64,000 nt of DNA from Pseudanabaena sp. ABRG5-3 (GTDB lineage Bacteria; Cyanobacteriota; Cyanobacteriia; Pseudanabaenales; Pseudanabaenaceae), in contig NZ_AP017560.1 of NCBI RefSeq assembly GCF_003967015.1, positions 2,232,001-2,296,000 on the forward strand, given 5' to 3'. The translations under genes were made by a program, and so were the position numbers. Position 1 is the first letter of the stretch. Each line of letters opens with the position of its first letter. Shown one piece after another: positions 1 to 8,011 of this stretch. Below the pieces are notes generated by a model. That model searched no databases, was not told the DNA's origin, and saw only the letters and a program-made list of their open reading frames with translations.

Positions 1-1375
1 TCGTTTGATTAGACTGGTGAAACTTACCATTCTTTTCGTCAGGCAACCATTTTAAGAATGGGAGTGGCAATAGACTGCTGATATTTGCAATTGTAATCAA
101 TATCCAAAGATTATCGAAATTGGATTCCGTAACCCCTAGAAAATGGGTCAGCACAGCCCCTAATTGAAATGAACAGAGCGCTGAGATATTAATGACCGAC
201 ATCAACAGTGCAAATAAAGTCGCTTCGATCCCCTCAGGGCAAAGTCTCGCTGCTAAAACCAAAACAGGCATAAACGCAATTCTGCCTGCAACCGTCAAAA
301 TCAGACTATCACCGAGGCTAAACCAGCGATCGTCAATGCCTAAGGCTCTATTAGTATGGGTCACAAGCAATAAACTGGTTAATCCTAAAACTGTGGAAAT
401 AATCGTAGTCCAAAAGAAAATTTTGCGGGTTGGCACTGCTTTAAAGAAGCGTTGAAATAGCCATACTCCCAGCAAACCAGCCCAGCTTGCAAAAAACTTG
501 ATTGTTCCTAAAAATTCAGGGTTAAATTTCAGTTCATTCGTAGTGAAATAGAAAAATGCGGTATCAGAACTGGGCGTTGCTTGCCAAATAAACAAGAAAA
601 GTGTTGGTAGCCAAATAGCTTTATTGGTAAAGGCTTGGCGTAACTGACTAAAGTTAAACTTCAGCGACATCCATAGCTGTGAATTGCGGGATAGCGTCGC
701 AGGTGTTGTCGATTCGAGATTAGTTGCTGATTTGTCAGGCGCAACAATATATACCGTAGACATCGGTGGATCAGCGATCGCAAAGGCAGAAATCCCTACT
801 AACAGAGGCAAAATCGCCGTAATCTCAAATACAAACTTCGCGCCAAAATGCTCTAACAAATATCCACTCAAATAAGCGGACATAATTGCGCCAATGGATG
901 AGGCAATCCAGCTAAAGGATTGCAAAGAGCCTGCATCTCCCTCTGGTTCTAGTCTTGCGCGTTGCACAATCAAGGCATCAGTAATTGCATCCGAGCAAGC
1001 CAGTGAAAGAGAGCCAGCAGCAATCATGGCGATCGCCCAAAATGGAGTTTTCACCCAAAGCCCCATACTTGACCATGCAAAAATCCCCAATACACTTGAC
1101 AGCAATAGGTAGGGACGACGACGATAACCAAATATAGGGAATCCGTCAGAAATCAAACCATAGAGGGGTTTAATTGTCCAAGGTAGCATCGTAATCCCAA
1201 TCATTGAGGCAACTTCCGCAGGACTTAGCCCTAAGTCATCCTTAAGGAAAAAACTGACGGCAAGCTGCGAGATTGCCATTGCACCTTGGACAAAATAAAT
1301 AATAGCGATCGCCCCTAACTCTAGGTCAAACGAGTGACCTCGTAGCCTTTTGAGCCAGTCTGATTGGATTAGCAC
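1..1375 (-). CDS. Folate/biopterin-type MFS transporter, 3' end cut by window
   Basis: The minus strand is open from a GTG at 1375 to the window edge, so about 458 residues are seen and the C-terminus is missing. The translation is a hydrophobic multi-pass membrane protein. Early in it stands an ISQLAVSFFLKDDLGLSP segment, then a PLYGLISDGFP loop followed by an RRR basic cluster. This is typical of the BT1/folate-biopterin transporter family (major facilitator superfamily), which is common in cyanobacteria. The likely role is uptake of folates or pterins at the inner membrane; the substrate is inferred from the family only. The GTG is the only start between an in-frame stop upstream and the conserved first helix. 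The gene is not obviously linked to the polysaccharide genes beside it. Confidence 0.8.
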   Translation of the reverse strand, partial: MLIQSDWLKRLRGHSFDLELGAIAIIYFVQGAMAISQLAVSFFLKDDLGLSPAEVASMIGITMLPWTIKPLYGLISDGFPIFGYRRRPYLLLSSVLGIFAWSSMGLWVKTPFWAIAMIAAGSLSLACSDAITDALIVQRARLEPEGDAGSLQSFSWIASSIGAIMSAYLSGYLLEHFGAKFVFEITAILPLLVGISAFAIADPPMSTVYIVAPDKSATNLESTTPATLSRNSQLWMSLKFNFSQLRQAFTNKAIWLPTLFLFIWQATPSSDTAFFYFTTNELKFNPEFLGTIKFFASWAGLLGVWLFQRFFKAVPTRKIFFWTTIISTVLGLTSLLLVTHTNRALGIDDRWFSLGDSLILTVAGRIAFMPVLVLAARLCPEGIEATLFALLMSVINISALCSFQLGAVLTHFLGVTESNFDNLWILITIANISSLLPLPFLKWLPDEKNGKFHQSNQT

Positions 1376-1473
1376 GATACAATTGCCTAAATATTAAGAA
1401 ATTTTAATCTCAATATATTTTAGTCCTTTTCTCATCAATCAACTCATATAACCGCTCAAACCTACTCGAAATT

Positions 1474-2184
1474 CTATATATTCAGTCGGCAGTTCCAATT
1501 CTTAAGGCGATCACTAACTTTTTCTGATGGATTCACAATCTCCTCTTGGGTTCTGGGACGTAAATATCCATTCCATTGATAATTTAATAAGGCAGCGTAC
1601 TCTCTCAATACCACTCTGAGTTGCTTGAGGTTACTCCATTGCAAAGGTAAAGGTATCACATGAGGAATAACTTTAAAACCATAGTTCTGAAATAAAATTT
1701 GCGCTCGTAGCATGTGAGGTGCATCTGTCAACAATAATATTTTCTGAATTCCTTTCGGGTAAAGTAATGCTGTCGTAAACTGGGCATTTTCTTCTGTTGT
1801 TTGTGAACATCTCTCACCACTTATTTTTGACTTAGGAAGTCCTTTTTGTGCTAACAGGGTAAGTATTTCTTCTGCATCTAACATTCCACTCACAAACAGA
1901 ATAGGGGCACGTTTTTGTTCCCAGATTTCAGCACCAAATTCTACTCGCCTATCTCGTAATGGCTCACCTCGACCTAAAATGACAATGGCATCAACTTTTT
2001 CACCAGAATCTTGCGGCAGAGAAAAAATTAAGCCTTGATTTGCCAAAGCAAGCATCAAAGGAGAGGTTGCAAATAGCAAAATTAATCCAATAATAGCGAC
2101 TGGTAAAATAACTCGACGTTTCCATAAGCGAGGACTGATTAGCCAAAGTAACCAGAGAAAAGCAAAAAAAATCAATGATTCCAT
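1474..2184 (-). CDS. YdcF/SanA-like (DUF218) membrane protein
   Basis: This 236-residue protein has two N-terminal hydrophobic segments (about residues 2-17 and 25-50) followed by a DUF218 domain. The domain shows the family landmarks DAIVILGRG (about 64-72), a central SG, an ERCSQTTEENA stretch and LLTDAPHMLRA. Family members (YdcF, SanA, ElyC) act in envelope and peptidoglycan or polysaccharide-lipid metabolism, but their reaction is poorly defined. The gene lies downstream of the Wzc gene on the same strand, separated from it by two strong hairpins, so it may be transcribed separately. An envelope role is an inference from family and neighbourhood. Confidence 0.75.
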   Translation of the reverse strand: MESLIFFAFLWLLWLISPRLWKRRVILPVAIIGLILLFATSPLMLALANQGLIFSLPQDSGEKVDAIVILGRGEPLRDRRVEFGAEIWEQKRAPILFVSGMLDAEEILTLLAQKGLPKSKISGERCSQTTEENAQFTTALLYPKGIQKILLLTDAPHMLRAQILFQNYGFKVIPHVIPLPLQWSNLKQLRVVLREYAALLNYQWNGYLRPRTQEEIVNPSEKVSDRLKNWNCRLNI

Positions 2185-2242
2185 AATCTCTTGAATAATA
2201 CTTTTAATCCATGGAATAGCAATTGGCTCTCAAGAGAACCTC

Positions 2243-2290
2243 AATATGTTTATTACAAGTGTCGCGCGCGATACTTGTAATAAACATATT
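2243..2290. repeat. 48-bp near-perfect palindrome
   Basis: Two 18-bp arms (2243-2260 and 2273-2290) are exact reverse complements. The centre, 2262-2271, is itself the palindrome TCGCGCGCGA. Only the 2261/2272 pair departs, as a G-T. The element sits between the YdcF-like gene and the Wzc terminator and could form a long hairpin or cruciform. Confidence 0.85.
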
Positions 2291-2297
2291 AAGATTC

Positions 2298-2359
2298 AGC
2301 ATAGCAAGTTTGTGGAAGCTCACCCCTTTGGGGTAGAGCTTCCACAAACTTGCTATGCT
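2298..2359 (-). terminator. Long hairpin directly after the Wzc stop codon
   Basis: A 23-bp perfect stem (2298-2320 with 2337-2359) encloses a second short stem (ACCCC 2322-2326 with GGGGT 2330-2334) around a TTT loop. It abuts the stop codon of the Wzc gene, so it is a probable terminator or mRNA-stabilising 3' structure. No clear U-tract is seen. Confidence 0.7.
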
Positions 2360-4606
2360 TTAATAAAGTTTATAGGTTTCAGTAACACCCATAGCATAAT
2401 CTTTTGAACCATTTACAATAATTCCAAATATTCCAATTGGTGAATTACTTAACAGTTCTAGAGCTTGTGTCAGGTTCGATGCTTTAGTCTTATCCAATCC
2501 AACTACCATCACAATACCATCTGTTCTCGCAGCAATCAGCTTTGAGTCAACTAAACCGAGTGAAGGAGGAGTATCATAAACGACCAAATCAAAGCTTTCC
2601 TGAAATGATTGCATTAGGCTCTCCATCTTTTGGGAGGAAAGTAAACGTGTAGGATCTGGTGGAACTTGACCAGAGGTAAGAATTGATAAGTTAGGTTCAA
2701 TCGAGGATCGCTGTACTACTTGATCAAAGTTTAGATCTGTAGAAATTAAATTACTAAGTCCTAAAGCATTACTCAGAAGCAATCGATCATGTAATTTCGG
2801 ACGACGCAAATCAGCATCTACTAGTAGGACTCGTTTGCCTAGAGCTGCTGCTGCCTGCGCTAAATACACAGAAGTAGTCGATTTGCCTTCACTAGGTATG
2901 GATGAACTTATAACGAGAGAGCGGATCTCTTTATCAGGACTGAGAAGCCGAATATTTGTATACAGTGATCGAAACGACTCCAAAAAGATAGAAGTCATAT
3001 AATAGGGTTGGATTGCATTAGAACCTGAATCCAAGTTTTGATGTGATTGATTCATCCAAAACTTGAAATTCATAATTTTTGTCAGTTTACTAATAGCAGA
3101 TGCGGGTTCATTTCGCATTAAGATGCGATTAAACGGAATTTCCTCTAAAACCTCATCTATATCTTTATCAGAATGTAAATCTGGATTAAATGGAATTACT
3201 CCTAAAATAGGTAATTTGGCAATATCTTTTACTTCATCTGCTGTTCGTAACAGATTACTCAACCTATCTAGGAATAAAGCTACCCCAGAACCTAGTAACA
3301 ACCCCAGTATGCCACCCAGCACTCCATTCTTTTTAATGTCGGCTGATGATGATGCAGGATCTTTAGCAGGAGTCAGAATTTGCCAAGGGGTTTTGCGTTG
3401 TCCAGCATCAATACGTAAAGCTTCACGTTTGGTTAAAAATTGATTTAAATTCTCGTTGGTAATTTTTATCTCTTGTTGAATATCTGTGTATTGACGGGAG
3501 ATAATTGATAATTGTTTTACTTGCTGATTGAGTTTATCTTCTACTTCCGACAATATTTCAAGACGGGCTTCTAAATCTCGGATACGGCTGGCAACTAATT
3601 CTTTAGCTCTCTCCTCTTCTAGTCGGAGCAATGGTATCAAATTAGCTCTTTGATCTCGTAACGCTTGGACTCTATCTGTATTTTCCTGAAATATGCTCAA
3701 CTCTTTAGCAATTTGACCATCCACAACCTGAATTTGGGCTAAAATTGCCTGATATCGGGAATTGTCTTGCAGTATAGAGGAAACTTTGATTTCATTGACT
3801 GGTTCAGCTACTTGACGACTTAAATCGGAAAATAGCGATCGCAATTCATCTAACTTGACTTGGGTTTCTAGTTTCTGTTGGCTAATAGTAGTGGTTTCAG
3901 AAGCTAGTTGCTTGCTACTTGAATCTGGATCAATAAGATTGTACTGTTGTCGAAAAGTCTGGAGTTTATCCTGAAGCTTTCCTGCTCTTTCTTGGACTTG
4001 TGGTAGTTGAGAATTGACAAAGTCAATTCCTTGTTGCACATCAGACAATCGTTCTTCCAAACTATAGTCAAGATAAGCCTTAGACAGTAAATCAAGAACT
4101 GCCTTAACCTTTGCTGAGTTTTTATCTTGGTAACTAACGCTGAGAATCTGATTTTCGGCTTTAATTGCTAATCCATCGACTAAACTATCGTAATTAATAT
4201 CTGGGTACTTTGATTTTAACGCTTCAGAAATTGGATTGAGAATTTTAGGGCTTTTTAATAGTTTTAATGTAGTAGGGCTAATAGTATCTTTAGGTTCTTC
4301 TGTATCCCTATTGTTAAGTGTTACAGCAGAAATTACTCGAGTTTCTTCAGTAATTGGCTTGGCTAAAATTTCAAACCCTGATTGATAAATGGGTTTACTA
4401 GTGGCAGATTTAAATACAGCTAAAGAAGTAACTACAATAGTTACACCTGCAATTACAGGTAATCGGCGTTGTAAAGATTGCAGTACATTTCCAAATTTCA
4501 ATCCTCCTTCATCATCGTTGAGTGATGCACTAGACACATTAGTGCTTAAAACACGTTTAACATCACTTTTTTGATGATATATTTGAGAATTCTGTTCACT
4601 TTGCAT
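2360..4606 (-). CDS. Wzc-type polysaccharide co-polymerase / tyrosine autokinase
   Basis: Inner-membrane protein controlling chain length and export of a surface polysaccharide. The chosen start (4606) gives 748 residues. GGAAAC lies upstream of it, whereas the upstream in-frame ATG at 4654 adds 16 poorly plausible residues. A Wzz domain begins near TM1 (about 51-66), a long coiled-coil periplasmic part follows, and TM2 is about 429-446. The cytoplasmic BY-kinase domain shows Walker A (SEGKST, K575), Walker A' (LVDADLRRP, 595-603) and Walker B (VVYDTPP, about 675-681). The C-terminal tail has only three tyrosines (737, 745, 748), fewer than the tyrosine cluster of enterobacterial Wzc. The gene is divergent from the large polysaccharide locus, which it probably serves. 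Confidence 0.9.
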   Translation of the reverse strand: MQSEQNSQIYHQKSDVKRVLSTNVSSASLNDDEGGLKFGNVLQSLQRRLPVIAGVTIVVTSLAVFKSATSKPIYQSGFEILAKPITEETRVISAVTLNNRDTEEPKDTISPTTLKLLKSPKILNPISEALKSKYPDINYDSLVDGLAIKAENQILSVSYQDKNSAKVKAVLDLLSKAYLDYSLEERLSDVQQGIDFVNSQLPQVQERAGKLQDKLQTFRQQYNLIDPDSSSKQLASETTTISQQKLETQVKLDELRSLFSDLSRQVAEPVNEIKVSSILQDNSRYQAILAQIQVVDGQIAKELSIFQENTDRVQALRDQRANLIPLLRLEEERAKELVASRIRDLEARLEILSEVEDKLNQQVKQLSIISRQYTDIQQEIKITNENLNQFLTKREALRIDAGQRKTPWQILTPAKDPASSSADIKKNGVLGGILGLLLGSGVALFLDRLSNLLRTADEVKDIAKLPILGVIPFNPDLHSDKDIDEVLEEIPFNRILMRNEPASAISKLTKIMNFKFWMNQSHQNLDSGSNAIQPYYMTSIFLESFRSLYTNIRLLSPDKEIRSLVISSSIPSEGKSTTSVYLAQAAAALGKRVLLVDADLRRPKLHDRLLLSNALGLSNLISTDLNFDQVVQRSSIEPNLSILTSGQVPPDPTRLLSSQKMESLMQSFQESFDLVVYDTPPSLGLVDSKLIAARTDGIVMVVGLDKTKASNLTQALELLSNSPIGIFGIIVNGSKDYAMGVTETYKLY

Positions 4607-4784
4607 GTTTGTTTCCGTGCATATGCGGATTATGTGGTTAATTCTGGCGCTCAATCAATAGCGATCACGAGCTATTACCCACTCCGTATTGTAAATGCTC
4701 AAAGAATAGAATTTAGTTTAACTCATACAAACTTGGCTCTAATTTACGGCAGTACGATTGCTTAAGTCAAGACATCAATACGCA

Positions 4785-4829
4785 TTGGGTAAATATGGCG
4801 CGAGCTTCGCCCGCGCCATATTTACCCAA
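4785..4829 (-). terminator. Hairpin downstream of the WecG-like gene
   Basis: An 18-bp perfect stem (4785-4802 with 4812-4829) with a 9-nt loop lies about 40 nt beyond the stop of the WecG-like gene. It belongs to the long palindromes seen repeatedly in this window and is a likely transcription end. Confidence 0.65.
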
Positions 4830-4870
4830 AAACCAGTAAATTCGTTAGCATCGCGGAAGTCCTACAGATA

Positions 4871-5647
4871 CTAGCTTTTTATCTGCTTCTCGCTTGAGAA
4901 AACAATCTGCTTAAGCATTAGCCAAATAAAAATTGGGATAGTTGTAGCATAGCGTTTCCAAAGCCGTTTTGGTTCTTGACAAAGGCGAAATAACCACTCC
5001 AATCCGAGATTTTGCATGAATTTTGGAGTTTCTTTTAAGATTCCTGCATAAACAGGGAAAACACCGCCTACTCCAATCATGACCGCTTGGATTTTATCCT
5101 TATGTTGATTCATCCACAATTCCTGTTTAGGGCACCCTAGTGCAACGAACAAAACTCCTGCTCCACTCTCATTGATAGTATTCACCATATCCATGTCTAC
5201 TGTAGGAGCCAATGGACGGAATGGAGGGGACTCAGTACCAGCGATCTTTATAGTGGGAAATTGTGATTTTAGTCTTTGGCTAATTTTATCAAGTACTTCA
5301 GGAGATGAGCCTAAGAGGAAAATGCTTGTTTGTGCGATCGCAGCCTGCTGGCAAACAGTCTGAAAAATATCCATTCCCGCAACTCTCTGAGCCTGCTTGT
5401 GCCCTAGTAACTTTAGCATCCAAACTAAGGGCATTCCGTCTGGTGTAACTAAGTCTGCCTGTTTTAATACACTCGCAAATTGATTATTTTGCCAAGCTTC
5501 AACTAGCATATGCACATTAGCAACACAAACCATCCTACTTTGCTTCTGTTTTGCCCAACTTACCATCAGATTGATTTGTTCATCAAAAACCAAGGTTGAT
5601 ACGGGAGTAACAATTAAATCTTGTTTAGGGATGTCATCTGTATACAT
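4871..5647 (-). CDS. WecG/TagA/CpsF family glycosyltransferase (GT26)
   Basis: This 258-residue protein matches the GT26 family that adds the second sugar (for example ManNAc or ManNAcA) to an undecaprenyl-diphosphate-linked sugar at the cytoplasmic membrane face. Visible landmarks are NVHM (44-47), VTPDGMPLVW with the conserved aspartate D70, RVAGMD (89-94), FVALGCPKQELWM, GVGGVFPVYAG and the C-terminal GLEWLFRL...EPKRLWKRY membrane-binding region. The length is normal for the family. It lies upstream of wzc on the same strand, separated by a hairpin. The donor sugar cannot be read from the sequence. Confidence 0.88.
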   Translation of the reverse strand: MYTDDIPKQDLIVTPVSTLVFDEQINLMVSWAKQKQSRMVCVANVHMLVEAWQNNQFASVLKQADLVTPDGMPLVWMLKLLGHKQAQRVAGMDIFQTVCQQAAIAQTSIFLLGSSPEVLDKISQRLKSQFPTIKIAGTESPPFRPLAPTVDMDMVNTINESGAGVLFVALGCPKQELWMNQHKDKIQAVMIGVGGVFPVYAGILKETPKFMQNLGLEWLFRLCQEPKRLWKRYATTIPIFIWLMLKQIVFSSEKQIKS

Positions 5648-6317
5648 TTGTAAAATCTTCTTGTATGAAGCAATAAACTTGTCTCGTAAAGCAGAAAATT
5701 GCAGGAGTTTGTGTAAACGATCATATCTAGAGTTTAGTAGCTTAAATATATATCGTTGTTTATTTATTTAAAACTTATCCTGCTATTTTAAGCGTCTAAT
5801 TGTGTAAATAGCAAAAGAGATTAGTTTTTCTTTACACCACTATACAAGGTATCTGAATTGATGTTGATAGCTAGTTAAAGCTTATATTTATCCATATTTA
5901 ATTGAAACGCAAGACATTATATAACTTTATAACTTTTCCATAACTCTTTTATAACTTTTAAGGTGTTGATAGCCATAAGCTGGTTTCATTTGCTACCTTC
6001 TATGTTGTATTTCTGCGCACCTTAGAATAATGTCAAAGGGTGACTTGTAGCTATTCCTATAGCAACTATTTTAAAAATTATTCAGCGTTACGTAAAATAC
6101 TAAATATTTGGTGTATAGTGATTCTTATGATTTAGGATTCAGTATTGTATTAATTTATCTTGATAGATCATAATCTAACGTGTGCTTAATACTCATGTTA
6201 GTAAAAAGTGCCATTTGTCTTAAAAATGTATTTTTCTGTACAGATTTAAAATATATTGTCTCTGACACCTGCATTCCTAAATTTAAATATATTACGTAAT
6301 TTTAGAGGTGGGCTTCG
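5648..6317. promoter_or_regulatory. AT-rich divergent intergenic region upstream of the polysaccharide locus
   Basis: There is no credible coding sequence in these 670 bp. The region separates the minus-strand glycosyltransferase/Wzc genes from the plus-strand locus, so promoters for both directions are expected here. It contains four ATAACTTT-like repeats (5921-5958) and two copies of the palindrome TTACGTAA (6088-6095 and 6292-6299), the second about 20 bp before the first plus-strand start codon. No confident -35/-10 pair could be chosen in such AT-rich sequence. Confidence 0.5.
5921..5958 (+). promoter_or_regulatory. Four iterated ATAACTTT motifs, candidate regulator binding site
   Basis: Copies begin at 5921, 5929, 5940 (ATAACTCTTTT, with an insertion) and 5951. 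The last three are spaced 11 bp apart, close to one helical turn. Direct repeats with this spacing are typical of OmpR-family response-regulator sites; the regulator is not identifiable. Confidence 0.35.
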
Positions 6318-6824
6318 ATGGTCTTTATTGATCTCAGTCCCTTCAAGATAGTCTTCCCATTTTTGCTTTATTCTTTGATGGTGAGGGAGGTCAAATTGCA
6401 GAAAAGGTGTGACAAAAATCGGAAACGCTCAAAGCGTCGAGCTATTTATTGCCCAATTCACGGATGTCATCTTGATAGTGTTAGTCCCAAATATCCTCTG
6501 TTTGCTGATCGCGCTGAGCAACTACAGCAGCGAGGTATGCCCCGCCAAAATGCATTGATGCTTGTGGCAAGTCGAATAGCCGTACCTCTAGATGGAGAAT
6601 GGATTGAAGCTTTTTGGTGCGCTCAGTGTCAGCAAACAAAGTGGTATCACGTTTGTAAAGGTGAGGATCGCACTTTTCGTGTTTTGATTGCACCATACGA
6701 ACTCTGGCAATATGTGACAGGGGCAGTTTCGCCTGATGGCAATCCATCAGTTGGCGAGTTTACTCGTAAAAATGCCCGAATGATTGACTATAGCGGTATT
6801 AGAGATTTCCATTTTGTAGTGTAA
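6318..6824 (+). CDS. Conserved hypothetical protein with zinc-ribbon-like cysteines
   Basis: A 168-residue protein that I cannot assign to a named family. AGGTGGG stands just upstream and supports the start. A basic stretch (about residues 25-42, rich in K/R) precedes CPIHGCHL (about 45-52). A WCAQCQQTKWYHV motif follows at about 99-111, so paired cysteines and a histidine could bind zinc. The C-terminal part contains a YELWQYVTG segment. It is the first gene of the plus-strand polysaccharide locus, 15 bp before the region leading into the CDP-glucose dehydratase. A regulatory or nucleic-acid-binding role is possible but only a guess from the zinc-ribbon pattern and basic N-terminus. Confidence 0.6.
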   Translation: MVFIDLSPFKIVFPFLLYSLMVREVKLQKRCDKNRKRSKRRAIYCPIHGCHLDSVSPKYPLFADRAEQLQQRGMPRQNALMLVASRIAVPLDGEWIEAFWCAQCQQTKWYHVCKGEDRTFRVLIAPYELWQYVTGAVSPDGNPSVGEFTRKNARMIDYSGIRDFHFVV

Positions 6825-6887
6825 AGGGACTAAGTGTCAATGTTCTCACCAGCTATATATTTAGGTGAGGTAAAAGTAAAAATATCT

Positions 6888-7958
6888 ATGAATAATACTT
6901 TTTGGAATGGAAAACGAGTATTACTGACAGGACATACTGGCTTTAAAGGGAGCTGGCTGTCTTTGTGGCTACAATCTGTTGGCGTTGATCTATGGGGATA
7001 TGCCTTGCAGCCACCTACAGAGCCTAGTTTGTTTGAACTTGCTCGTGTAGCAGAAGGGATGAACTCTGTGATAGGAGATGTTTGCGATCGCGGGCATTTA
7101 CAGAAGGTCATTGCTGAGTGTAAGCCCGAAATAGTGATCCATATGGCAGCCCAATCAGTAGTCCGATCTTCCTATACTGATCCTGTATCCACTTACAGTA
7201 CAAATGTGATGGGAACTGTCAACCTATTAGAAGCAATCCGTCAGGTAGGTGGTGTTCGAGTAGTTGTTAATGTTACTACAGATAAATGTTATGAAAATAA
7301 AGAATGGGTCTGGGGATATCGCGAGAATGATCCATTGGGTGGTTATGATCCCTACAGTAGTAGTAAAGCTTGCTCGGAATTAGTTACATCTTCCTATCGG
7401 GATTCATTTTTTCATCCTAGTGAATATGCTAACCATGGTGTGGCGATTGCCTCTGCTCGTGCGGGTAATGTCATTGGCGGTGGCGATTGGACACCTGACG
7501 GGCTAGTGGCTGACATTACCAAATCGTTACTAAGTAAGCAACCAATCTTAATTCGTAATCCCTATGCAACAAGACCTTGGCAGCATGTATTGGATGCTCT
7601 AAACGGTTATCTGACCTTAGCAGAGAAACTCTATAATAATGGTTCTGCTTTTGCTGATGCTTGGAATTTTGGTCCCTACGAATCCTCAATCAAGCCAGTT
7701 GGTTGGCTAGTAGATCAACTATTATTTCTATGGGGAGAAAATGTTCATTGGGAACAAGATAAAGGATATCAGCCCCATGAGGCTAACTCCCTAAGTTTAG
7801 ATTGCTCAAAAGCACGTCTTAAATTGGGATGGGAACCGAAATTGTCTCTTGTAGAAGCTTTAGAGCAAATTATAGTGTGGACTAAATCCTATCAATCAGG
7901 AGCAGATATGCAGGAAATTACGAAAGCTGCAATTCATAGATTTATGGCGATTAGTTAA
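6888..7958 (+). CDS. rfbG: CDP-glucose 4,6-dehydratase
   Basis: Converts CDP-glucose to CDP-4-keto-6-deoxyglucose, the entry step of CDP-deoxysugar synthesis in the cytoplasm. The extended-SDR fold shows the NAD-binding TGHTGFKGSW (14-23), the active-site TTDK (129-132), CYENKEWVWGY, and the catalytic YSSSK with Y155 and K159. The start at 6888 matches the usual family N-terminus (MNNTFWNGKRVLLTG). Upstream in-frame starts at 6834 (GTG) and 6840 (ATG) would add 16-18 residues. It leads a module with a C-methyltransferase, an epimerase-like cupin and, further on, the cytidylyltransferase that makes its substrate. Confidence 0.92.
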   Translation: MNNTFWNGKRVLLTGHTGFKGSWLSLWLQSVGVDLWGYALQPPTEPSLFELARVAEGMNSVIGDVCDRGHLQKVIAECKPEIVIHMAAQSVVRSSYTDPVSTYSTNVMGTVNLLEAIRQVGGVRVVVNVTTDKCYENKEWVWGYRENDPLGGYDPYSSSKACSELVTSSYRDSFFHPSEYANHGVAIASARAGNVIGGGDWTPDGLVADITKSLLSKQPILIRNPYATRPWQHVLDALNGYLTLAEKLYNNGSAFADAWNFGPYESSIKPVGWLVDQLLFLWGENVHWEQDKGYQPHEANSLSLDCSKARLKLGWEPKLSLVEALEQIIVWTKSYQSGADMQEITKAAIHRFMAIS

Positions 7959-8011
7959 TCGTGTGATTAGGTATCAAACTAACCAGTCAATTTTTTATTT
8001 AGAGGTAGCCA

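Noticed and set aside
3063-3443. Plus-strand open frame within the Wzc gene
   Set aside because: Antisense to the conserved kinase/Wzz region, with no ribosome-binding site or family similarity.
4606-4654. Upstream in-frame ATG for the Wzc gene at 4654
   Set aside because: The added 16 residues are not typical of the family, and the ATG at 4606 has a better-placed ribosome-binding site.
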